Source: Bombella favorum (GTDB lineage: Bacteria; Pseudomonadota; Alphaproteobacteria; Acetobacterales; Acetobacteraceae). From it: a DNA stretch of 64,000 bases. Made by a program: the position numbers and the translations under genes. Positions 57,412-64,000 of this stretch are shown piece after piece. The stretch is taken from positions 682,001-746,000 of the forward strand of contig NZ_NWUS01000001.1 in assembly GCF_014048475.1 (NCBI RefSeq). Reading direction: 5' to 3'. The notes beneath the pieces are model-generated. The model had not been told where the DNA came from. It ran no database searches and worked only from the letters and a program-made list of their open reading frames with translations. The first letter of the stretch is position 1; every line of letters begins with the position of its first letter.

Positions 57412-58116
57412 ATGGCGCAGGCAAAACTGGTATTGATGCGCCACGGGCAAAGTCTGGGGAATGAAGCCAACCTCTTTACAGGCTGGTATGATTTGGACCT
57501 TTCCCCCACGGGGCATGAAGAAGCCCGCAAAGCAGGCCGCCTGATGCGGGAGCGTGGCCTCCAATTTGATGCCGCCCATTGCTCCATGCTCCAGCGGACC
57601 ATTCACACCCTTCATCACTGTTTGGATGAGCTAGATCAGGTCTGGCTTCCAGAATATCACAGCTGGCGCCTGAATGAGCGTCACTACGGTGCCTTACAAG
57701 GGCTGAACAAAGAAGACACCATCGCCCTCTACGGGCGGGAACAGGTGCAGCAATGGCGGCGAGGCTTTGACGTCACTCCGCCAGACGTAGCCTTGGGCAG
57801 CCCTCACTATCCCGGCCATGACCCCCGCTATGCCACTCTCCCCAAGGCCGACATCCCCCGTGGGGAGAGTCTGGCCACGACTACAAAGCGTGTTCTCCCT
57901 TACTGGCAGAACACGCTACTCCCCAGCTTACAGCAGGGCCAGTCCCTGCTTGTCATTACGCATGGAACAGTCATGCGGGCCCTCATCGGCCATCTAAACG
58001 GCCTTGACCCAGACGATGCCCGGACTCTGGAAATCCCAACCGGGACGCCACTTGTTTACGAGGTTAATAGCGTTGGGATCATGCGCCGCCTCGGCTATCT
58101 GAACCCACCTAGCTGA
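57412..58116 (+). CDS. gpmA: 2,3-bisphosphoglycerate-dependent phosphoglycerate mutase
   Basis: This glycolytic enzyme interconverts 3- and 2-phosphoglycerate. The 234-residue protein has the histidine-phosphatase motif LVLMRHGQSLGNEANLFTGWYDLDLSPTGHEEARKAG, the second block SWRLNERHYGALQGLNKEDT, and the second His in LLVITHGTVMRALIGHLNG. GPxTGTP-like IPTGTPLVYE ends it. ATG 57412 follows GGGGGAAG; a few upstream in-frame codons from 57385 are probably untranslated. Confidence 0.94.
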   Translation: MAQAKLVLMRHGQSLGNEANLFTGWYDLDLSPTGHEEARKAGRLMRERGLQFDAAHCSMLQRTIHTLHHCLDELDQVWLPEYHSWRLNERHYGALQGLNKEDTIALYGREQVQQWRRGFDVTPPDVALGSPHYPGHDPRYATLPKADIPRGESLATTTKRVLPYWQNTLLPSLQQGQSLLVITHGTVMRALIGHLNGLDPDDARTLEIPTGTPLVYEVNSVGIMRRLGYLNPPS

Positions 58117-58156
58117 TCTCTCTCGAATCAGAAGCTGGGCCGGTTAGCTTCTCGCT

Positions 58157-59047
58157 CTACCCTATCTCCCGAACACATTGTGACAGCGTCCGCCCCTCTT
58201 TATTCTTCCATTCTGTCCAGCCATTGGCGGAACGCCCTAACAGAAAACTGGCTGCCGGTGATGGATTTTTAAAAACGACATCTCGTGTCAGGACCAGTCG
58301 TCCCTCATCCCACGTCAACACGCCTTCCTCAATGGCAGCCTGCCGCCTTGCAGCACAGCTCGGCGAGGACTTATCAAAGGCTGGACTAGCCTTACGGCCG
58401 TATGACCCTTTGAGAACCACCATACCTTCCTCGGTATAGTAGCCACGTCCATCAACCCCTTCTGCTTGGCAGAAAAACACCTCTGCCGCCGCCGTATCAG
58501 TCTCATCCATCACTGATGAGCCATCCGGAGAAGATTTTTTAACCATAGCCTCAAAAAGAGGATACCCAAGAGTGGTCAGCAGAACATGAATTGTTTCAAA
58601 CAGTTCACGACATTCTGCCTCCATAGCAGGGAGCGTATGAGGCAATGTACCTGTTGTTTTATTCTCCAACACATAACGACCCACTACGCTGGCCTTTTCC
58701 AAGGCTTCCGCCTCCAGGTAATAGGCTTGAGTCAACGTAATATTACCAGTCAGCGATACCGCCACGACCGCCCTATTCCAGAAGTCCTTTTTTTCGTTAT
58801 GCTCTTTCAGTCTCGTGCCCAATTTACCTGTCTGGCCGACATAAGCCTTGGGCTGCGCCGTCTGATCATCCTCTCCAAACAAAAAATAAATACCAACCTG
58901 ATTAGCTTCTGGCCGTTTCAGAAAGAGGTCCAGCTGCGCCCTTGGAATCTCGATCATACTGACAACACGAGTTGTCACCATAGCAATACGCAGGCTCTGC
59001 GGATCGCCGGAAGGTAGAAAAATCTGAATGGTCTGCGGATGTTTCAT
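58157..59047 (-). CDS. GIY-YIG nuclease-domain protein with C-terminal DUF4357
   Basis: The 296-residue protein has a GIY-YIG nuclease fold at about residues 50-120 (VGIYFLFGEDDQTAQPKAYVGQTGKLGTRLKEHNEKKDFWNRAVVA, then EAEAL for the metal Glu). The C-terminal part ends in a DUF4357-like domain (GVLTWDEGRLVLTRDVVFKNPSPAASFLLGRSANGWTEWKNKEG). This architecture is widespread in accessory genomes and of unknown function, perhaps nucleic-acid processing or defence. It stands alone here. The start is ATG 59047 or GTG 59050; the ribosome-binding site is weak. Confidence 0.82.
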   Translation of the reverse strand: MKHPQTIQIFLPSGDPQSLRIAMVTTRVVSMIEIPRAQLDLFLKRPEANQVGIYFLFGEDDQTAQPKAYVGQTGKLGTRLKEHNEKKDFWNRAVVAVSLTGNITLTQAYYLEAEALEKASVVGRYVLENKTTGTLPHTLPAMEAECRELFETIHVLLTTLGYPLFEAMVKKSSPDGSSVMDETDTAAAEVFFCQAEGVDGRGYYTEEGMVVLKGSYGRKASPAFDKSSPSCAARRQAAIEEGVLTWDEGRLVLTRDVVFKNPSPAASFLLGRSANGWTEWKNKEGRTLSQCVREIG

Positions 59048-59180
59048 CACCAGTCTGTCCTATCTCTTCAAAAAACCCTGCGAACAGGCCGCTGTTTTCC
59101 ATACCCGCTATTCACACGCTCATCCCCAGATCATCCACCATTCCATCCGCCAGAACTGTGGGTAACCCATTCACAATCCG

Positions 59181-60413
59181 TCAGCTATGACCTGCACCCT
59201 GCGTTGCTGTGATCAGACTGAACAAAGCCGTGCCACAGCACATATAGAGAATATTGCGCTTCGGCCCACCAAACGTGAGGTTCGAGCAACCAACAGGAAG
59301 GCGGATGCGACCAATCATCTGGCCATGCGGGTTATAGATAAATACACCGCACAGCCCTAGCGGTCCCCACGCCCCGCACCAAAGGTTACCCTCCACATCG
59401 GCGCGCAGTCCATCAGGGCGCATGGCCCGCCCGGCCAGTGTGAAATCCGTAAAAAGCCGCCCGTTGGTCGGGCGTCCCTGCTTCATATCAAACACATGGA
59501 TCGCATGATCAGGCAATGGCGGCTGCGAACCGGCAGCAACGCCAGAAGACGCCACATAAAGCCGAGTACCATCAGGCGAGAAGCACAGGCCATTCGGCCC
59601 CGCTACATCTTTCTGCCCCAATACAGCCTCGACCTTTCCAGTCTTTGGATCAACCCGGAAGGTATGATCCTCCTGCCGCCGTAGCCCGCCATATTGGGCC
59701 ATTAGCTCTGCGTCCAGATATGGATTAAGGTGACGCTGCGGGTTGGCTGGGCCATCCACATCGGCATGGCCTTCCACCACGCCATCCCCATAGGCGGGGT
59801 CGGTGAACCAGATACTGCCATCAGGGGCCACGACAACATCATTAGGGGAATTCAGCGTTTTCCCCCGATAACGGTCCGCCAGTACGTTCACACTGCCATC
59901 ATGCTCCCAGCGGATAACCCGGCGCATCCCATGCTCGCAGGTAATGAGCCGCCCTTCAGCATCGAATGTATTACCATTGGCATTAAAGCTCTGCCGGCGG
60001 TACAGGCTCATATGCCCCTGTGGGCCATCTTCAGGATCATACCGATACTGACAGCTTGTGATCGTATCGCTCAACAGGAGGAAACGCCCGACCGTGCACC
60101 AAGCTGGGCCTTCCAGCCAGCCGCTCCCTTGCCAGAGCTTCCGCAAGGGGGAATTGCCGTAATTTACCAGCCCGAAAGACGGGTCCAGCGGCAAAACATC
60201 CGGGTCCGGCAGATTAGCTGGTGTATCACCCACCCCCCATGTGCGGGGTGGCGATGAAATCACGCTTGGACTGGAAACGATGGATCCAAGGGCGTGCCCT
60301 ACTGCGGGAGAGGCCGCTAATCCGGCCAGCCCTCCCAACAGACCACGCCGTGTAAGGCGGGCAACAGAGGACATCCGGGACTGCGCCTCTCCGTTCTGCA
60401 CTGCTTCATCCAT
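59181..60413 (-). CDS. Gluconolactonase, SMP-30 family, Tat-exported
   Basis: This 410-residue periplasmic lactonase has a twin-arginine signal (RLTRRGLLGGLAGLAASPAVGHA). It has the SMP-30 metal-site pattern: WLEGPAWCTVGRFLLLSD, LNSPNDVVVAPDGSIWFTDPAYG, GPNGLCFSPDGTRLYVAS and MRPDGLRADVEGNLWCGAW. Periplasmic lactonases hydrolyse glucono-1,5-lactone made by membrane glucose dehydrogenase, a trait of acetic acid bacteria. AGGGAGG precedes ATG 60413. No sugar dehydrogenase is adjacent, so the substrate could be another sugar lactone. Confidence 0.88.
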   Translation of the reverse strand: MDEAVQNGEAQSRMSSVARLTRRGLLGGLAGLAASPAVGHALGSIVSSPSVISSPPRTWGVGDTPANLPDPDVLPLDPSFGLVNYGNSPLRKLWQGSGWLEGPAWCTVGRFLLLSDTITSCQYRYDPEDGPQGHMSLYRRQSFNANGNTFDAEGRLITCEHGMRRVIRWEHDGSVNVLADRYRGKTLNSPNDVVVAPDGSIWFTDPAYGDGVVEGHADVDGPANPQRHLNPYLDAELMAQYGGLRRQEDHTFRVDPKTGKVEAVLGQKDVAGPNGLCFSPDGTRLYVASSGVAAGSQPPLPDHAIHVFDMKQGRPTNGRLFTDFTLAGRAMRPDGLRADVEGNLWCGAWGPLGLCGVFIYNPHGQMIGRIRLPVGCSNLTFGGPKRNILYMCCGTALFSLITATQGAGHS

Positions 60414-60489
60414 GCCTGTACCCTCCCTAAACCTTGCTCACGCCGATCTGCCGACGGTTTACATCAAGGTAAGAGACGTAACGAGGCAA

Positions 60490-61626
60490 TCAATACCCAA
60501 AAGCAAAAACATGCTGCACGGCTACAGCATCCTTCACGCCACCGGCCAGAAGAAGCTGGAGCAACAGACGAGCCTTCTGCGGGTTCAGATCATAAGAGGC
60601 GACAAAATGATGGGCATCGTCATCCACTTCTACATCACGGTTTACAAAACCATCTCCAACACGGCTGGACCGCACAACCACCAGCCCGGCGGCAACAGCC
60701 CTATCCAACGCCTGTAAAGCCGGAGCAGATACATTGCCATCACCCATCCCAGCAATGACAATCCCTTTCACACCGGCACGAATAGCATCATCAATCTGAC
60801 GACCATCCATATCCGCATGAGCATAAATCACATCCACCGGGGGAAGGTCCGTACCAGACGGCAGCGGGAGGGACAAACGAGCCCGGGCAGGACCATAAAA
60901 TCGGACAGCAGCCGGGTCCACAATCCCTACCGGCCCCGCATTGCGGGAAACAAATGTCTGCAAGGCCGTGCTGTCAGCCTTGCTGACCCAATGTGCTGCG
61001 TGGATAGTGTCGTTCAACACCACCAACACGCCACGCCCTCTTGCCTGCGGATGTGCTGCCACCTTAACGGCCTCATAAATATTGGCGGGGCCATCCGCAC
61101 TAATGGCCGAACCGGGCCGCATGGCCCCCGTCATCACCACAGGCTGCTCATGATGCAGAACAGTATCCAAGAAAAACGCCGTTTCTTCCATCGTATCCGT
61201 ACCGTGGGTGATGACCACGGCATCGGCCTCATGCTGGGCAAAGGCTTTATTGATGCGCTCGACAAGTCGGAACCAGACCTTATGGTTCATATCCTGTGAG
61301 GGAATATTAGCAATCTGCTCTACCTGAAGGTGAGCGAGCCGCTCCACCCCCGGCACAGCGTCCACAAGCTGCTGCCCCGTTGTAGAACCAGCATCATAAC
61401 CAATGGCCGAACGAGGATCGGCTTTACCGGCAATGGTTCCACCCGTTGCCAGAACAAGCACACGAGGAAGGCGGGCCACATCCTGCCCCACATCTGCCGA
61501 AGCCGGTGCAGCAGCCATCAGCCCAGCCCCCAGCGGCAGCATCCTAACGGCAGAGCAAGCTGTTTTGACATAATGCCGGGCCCCCGTGCGGGCTTTGAGG
61601 ATGGTCAGCATACGGCGAATGGTCAT
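60490..61626 (-). CDS. L-asparaginase, exported (type II-like)
   Basis: This enzyme hydrolyses asparagine to aspartate and ammonia. The 378-residue protein has an N-terminal signal-like region (MLPLGAGLMAAAPASA) and the catalytic blocks VLATGGTIAG (Thr) and VVITHGTDTMEETAFFLD (Thr, Asp). VMTGAMRPGSAISADGPANIYEAVKVAA and IVIAGMGDGNVSAPALQAL follow. The start is ATG 61626; its long N-terminus before the signal has several Arg. It lies 16 bases after the AspT-like gene, so the two are one operon that would turn external asparagine into aspartate. Confidence 0.92.
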   Translation of the reverse strand: MTIRRMLTILKARTGARHYVKTACSAVRMLPLGAGLMAAAPASADVGQDVARLPRVLVLATGGTIAGKADPRSAIGYDAGSTTGQQLVDAVPGVERLAHLQVEQIANIPSQDMNHKVWFRLVERINKAFAQHEADAVVITHGTDTMEETAFFLDTVLHHEQPVVMTGAMRPGSAISADGPANIYEAVKVAAHPQARGRGVLVVLNDTIHAAHWVSKADSTALQTFVSRNAGPVGIVDPAAVRFYGPARARLSLPLPSGTDLPPVDVIYAHADMDGRQIDDAIRAGVKGIVIAGMGDGNVSAPALQALDRAVAAGLVVVRSSRVGDGFVNRDVEVDDDAHHFVASYDLNPQKARLLLQLLLAGGVKDAVAVQHVFAFGY

Positions 61627-61642
61627 GGGTGATGAGGCCTTT

Positions 61643-62866
61643 TTACACAAAAGCAACAATAAGTGGGCCCAGCAATGTTAGCAGCACATTGGCCAAAGCA
61701 TAGGTAATGGCAAAGGGAATGGTGGGGCTGCTATGGCCAGCCTTGGCCAGAACCTCGCCAAAAGCCGGGTTGGAACTGCGTGTCCCCGCCAGAGCTCCAG
61801 CAAAGAGAGCAACATTCCGATAGCCCAACAGAAAGCGCCCGGCAAGAGCTGTCACCACGAGCGGCACGATGGTGACGATCATGCCCAGCAGAAGAATCAT
61901 CACCCCTTGATGGGTAATAATCTCCACAACCTGCCCACCTGTCTGCAACCCTGTCACAGCGACAAACCCTGCTAGACCAAAACTGCCCCAAAGCAGGCAG
62001 ACAGAGGATGGCATTTCCCCATATGCAGGATGCCGCCCATGCCACCAGCCAAACAGCAGGCCAGACAGCAAAGCCCCGCCACCACTGCCCAGCGTGATAG
62101 AGACACCCCCTAATCGGACAACCACCAGCCCGAGCATCAACCCCAGTGCCATGCCCAGCATGTTATAAACAAGGTCCGTAGCGACAGGTAGCGCAGCTTG
62201 CCGGGATGCTTCTTCATCCTGAATAGCCGGAAGAGCATTTTCCTCTACTTCCTCCTCCGGCAATGAGCCCGCCTTCAGCGCATCATCCCGCATGTTGCGA
62301 CGCATAACGAGCGGCAGGATATTCACACAAAAAATGATAGTCCCGATAGACCCAAAAATATACGTCACAGCGTAGCCTACAGCGACATGAGCCTGCATCT
62401 GCTGCACCTGCGCCAGTGGCAAGCTCAACTTCTCCAAAGCGGAACTAGCCGTGCCGATAATGGCAGACTGTGTCAGCCCACCAGCCGCCAAACCGGCTGC
62501 CATGCCCTTATCCAGATGAAACAGCCGCCCCACTCCGACCACCGTCACAAATGCGCTGATCGCCATAATGGCAGCCAAAGCAACCTCCCTGAGAGATTGC
62601 CGCCCTAATGACCGAAAGAACCCCGGCCCGCTCCGGTAGCCTACCGCATAGATGAACAGAACAAACAGTACGGTTTTGAGGCTGGAACCAATATGCACGC
62701 CACATTGGCTAATCAGCACGGCCATCAGCAATGACCCAGCCACACCTCCGAGCTGGAACACCCCGACCTTGATACGCCCAACCCAGCAACCGAGACCAAC
62801 TGATAGGAAAAAAGCCAGCTCCGGATTTTCTGCAAAAAGATGCGACAGCCCATGATACAGAAACAT
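61643..62866 (-). CDS. AspT-like aspartate:alanine exchanger lacking RCK_C domains
   Basis: The 407-residue inner-membrane protein has two blocks of helices matching the AspT/YidE family: FFLSVGLGCWVGRIKVGVFQLGGVAGSLLMAVLI with YRSGPGFFRSL and GLTQSAIIGTASSALEKL in the first half, then GLLFGWWHGRHP, GLAGFVAVTGLQTG and GALAGTRSSNPAFGEVLAKAGHSSPTIPFAITYALANVLLTLLGPLIVAF in the second. Family members have about 550 residues with two RCK_C (TrkA-C) domains between the halves; here only a short acidic loop (about residues 195-235) remains. It precedes the asparaginase in one operon; aspartate uptake is the likely role. Confidence 0.82.
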   Translation of the reverse strand: MFLYHGLSHLFAENPELAFFLSVGLGCWVGRIKVGVFQLGGVAGSLLMAVLISQCGVHIGSSLKTVLFVLFIYAVGYRSGPGFFRSLGRQSLREVALAAIMAISAFVTVVGVGRLFHLDKGMAAGLAAGGLTQSAIIGTASSALEKLSLPLAQVQQMQAHVAVGYAVTYIFGSIGTIIFCVNILPLVMRRNMRDDALKAGSLPEEEVEENALPAIQDEEASRQAALPVATDLVYNMLGMALGLMLGLVVVRLGGVSITLGSGGGALLSGLLFGWWHGRHPAYGEMPSSVCLLWGSFGLAGFVAVTGLQTGGQVVEIITHQGVMILLLGMIVTIVPLVVTALAGRFLLGYRNVALFAGALAGTRSSNPAFGEVLAKAGHSSPTIPFAITYALANVLLTLLGPLIVAFV

Positions 62867-62896
62867 CCCGTGACCTTCTCTCCAAACAGCTTTTAA

Positions 62897-62929
62897 GAAA
62901 GCCGGACTGTTTTTCTAGTCGGGCTTTCT
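62897..62929 (-). promoter_or_regulatory. Hairpin in the leader of the AspT-like gene
   Basis: Read leftward, AGAAAGCC-C-GACT pairs with AGTC-C-GGCTTTCT with one mismatch, an 8-base loop between. It lies about 30 bases upstream of ATG 62866 and lacks a strong T run, so a leader structure is as likely as a terminator. Confidence 0.35.
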
Positions 62930-63046
62930 CCTCCATGTGCGCTACTTAATAGTTACAGAACATTTCTGCCAGAGAGTTAGAACCGTCAAGCTTACTCGGG
63001 CACACAATAAAAGAACTAGAATAGCACCAGGAAAACGCAGTCATAA

Positions 63047-63086
63047 AAAAAGCCACCACGCTCATAGAGCGATGGCGGCTTTTCTA
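63047..63086 (-). terminator. Rho-independent terminator of the 171-residue gene
   Basis: Read leftward, AAAAGCCGCCATCGCTC pairs with GAGCGTGGTGGCTTTT (one bulge), followed by T. It lies 10 bases after the stop. Confidence 0.82.
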
Positions 63087-63096
63087 CAGCCCCGCT

Positions 63097-63612
63097 TTAC
63101 TGAGCAGCTTTGAAGATTTCTTCAAGATGCTCAAGGGACACAGCTTCCCGGGTATCGGGGATGGGCTTACCTGCCTGGTCCAGCTTCTCGATCTCGTAGA
63201 CGATGAAGCCCTCATCATCATAATGAACATCAATGACGACAAAACGGTCAGAGGCTTCACCCTCGCCACGATGTTCTTCCGTCTTCACCAGCTGCTGATC
63301 CTTCGCAAAGGGAAGGTCTGCCAGCTTTTCTTCATCAATCTGGCGGACAGCATGGTTCCATTTTTCATAGGTCTCCCGAATAGCCGCATAGATCGCTGTA
63401 ATATCGGGAAACTCTTCCACATCTTCCGTGGTGGTGACATCGACCGTGGCGATGTCTGAGCCAAAATTAGCCTGCACCTGATAGGACTCAGGCGCAATAG
63501 ACTGCACAGCCTCCAGAATGCGCTCGAGGAACTCAGGCCCATACATGGATGAGTTGAAATTCAGCATCTTGGAACGATCAAGAGTAACACTGATTTTGGC
63601 AGTTGTGGCCAT
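63097..63612 (-). CDS. Conserved-looking protein of unknown function
   Basis: I do not recognise the family. The 171-residue protein is acidic and soluble-looking, with no signal or membrane helix. It has MATTAKISVTLDRSKMLNFNSSMYGPEFLERILEAVQSIAPE, a region of Asp/Glu/Thr (SDIATVDVTTTEDVEEFPDITAIYAAIRETYEKW) and DRFVVIDVHYDDEGFIVYEIEKLD near the end. The latter two look like alternating strands and helices. A strong GGAGGGGG site precedes ATG 63612, and a good terminator follows, so it is a real, separately transcribed gene. Frames further upstream to 63702 are not needed. Confidence 0.75.
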   Translation of the reverse strand: MATTAKISVTLDRSKMLNFNSSMYGPEFLERILEAVQSIAPESYQVQANFGSDIATVDVTTTEDVEEFPDITAIYAAIRETYEKWNHAVRQIDEEKLADLPFAKDQQLVKTEEHRGEGEASDRFVVIDVHYDDEGFIVYEIEKLDQAGKPIPDTREAVSLEHLEEIFKAAQ

Positions 63613-63783
63613 GGCCCCCTCCTGGATAAAAAAATTGCCAGAGCACACTCTACCAAAATAGGCCGTTTCACACAGCCCCCTTAAAGGCCAGCCCCTTTGC
63701 ACGCATCACCCCTCCCATACGAGAAAGGCCTTTTTCCCTGATGAATACTGGCAATTCCTGCCATGATTACCGAAAGTTAGCGC

Positions 63784-63805
63784 CATGTTACAAAAACGTA
63801 ACATG
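63784..63805. promoter_or_regulatory. Operator-like inverted repeat
   Basis: CATGTTAC and GTAACATG form a perfect 8-bp inverted repeat around 6 bases (AAAAAC). It lies in the divergent region between the 171-residue gene and the gene starting at 63978, which suggests a dimeric repressor site. Confidence 0.4.
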
Positions 63806-63977
63806 ACATAAATGTGCTTCCCAACAGCAAAAACACCCCTCTTATTCGCACGCCCCTTCACAACAGCCTCATAACGACCGTTCTCTCATAGTAAGTCGAT
63901 GCAAGTGAATTTTACTGTTCCGGTTTCGTTATGAATGCCCTAGTCTACCCTTCTGGAAGACAAGGAGACACTCCCTC

Positions 63978-64000
63978 ATGAGTACAGGCCAGCAAACAAC
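63978..64000 (+). CDS. First codons of a gene running off the window
   Basis: ATG 63978 is preceded by AGGAG at 63963-63967. The visible codons read M-S-T-G-Q-Q-T, which is too short to identify. The call rests on the ribosome-binding site and on the lack of other genes in the 365 bases upstream. Confidence 0.5.

Overview
The window is a chromosomal segment of an acetic acid bacterium (Alphaproteobacteria, family Acetobacteraceae). The gene order dgt-argS-SPOR beside erpA-xth, ami divergent from rne, and mreBCD-mrdA-rodA is alphaproteobacterial. The window also carries a Tat-exported gluconolactonase, an OprB-type porin, an HdeD-like acid-stress protein and, next to each other, the three genes that make 2-oxoglutarate from acetyl-CoA and oxaloacetate. 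Base composition is moderately GC-rich throughout, apart from a few short AT-rich intergenic patches. The genus cannot be fixed from the sequence alone; a Gluconobacter/Bombella-like relative is a guess.

Layout. 1-12.2 kb: SPOR-domain cell-division protein (cut by the left edge), argS and dgt, then divergent erpA-xth, a solitary RlaP-type nucleotidyltransferase, aspS, a GNAT/FemAB-like protein behind an AT-rich leader, a Rieske-FAD reductase fusion and a DUF2076 protein. 12.4-16.2 kb: glyQS and a LysE exporter. 16.2-22.4 kb: the rod-shape cluster mreB-mreC-mreD-mrdA-rodA, all leftward. 22.5-31.9 kb: leuA with a structured leader, Tat-exported amidase, rne behind a long structured leader, a small lipoprotein, xseA and purD. 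32-37.5 kb: a polA-SCO-HAD operon divergent from a lipoprotein hydrolase, then tRNA-Arg(CCG). 37.6-41.6 kb: a three-gene operon (OprB-like porin, secreted propeller protein, EfeB-type peroxidase) preceded by two Fur-box-like sites. 41.8-47.7 kb: a half-size EamA protein, an amino-acid permease, two tandem paralogous outer-membrane barrels and the decayed end of a second permease. 47.8-51.2 kb: proA, a Bcr/CflA-type exporter and an IalB-family protein. 51.2-58.1 kb: gltA-acnA divergent from NAD-type icd, then hdeD and gpmA. 58.1-64 kb: a GIY-YIG/DUF4357 protein, gluconolactonase, an AspT-like exchanger with a periplasmic asparaginase, an unrecognised 171-residue protein and the first codons of another gene.

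Most genes are housekeeping (tRNA charging, wall elongation, RNA decay, DNA repair, TCA entry). The accessory content is mainly cell-surface and nutrient handling: two AlgE-like barrels, the iron-linked porin operon, asparagine/aspartate use and extracytoplasmic sugar-lactone hydrolysis. I saw no CRISPR array, prophage, insertion sequence or complete defence system. The most promising unexplained unit is the putatively Fur-controlled porin-propeller-peroxidase operon. The RNA leaders of rne and leuA and the RCK-less AspT/asparaginase pair come next.
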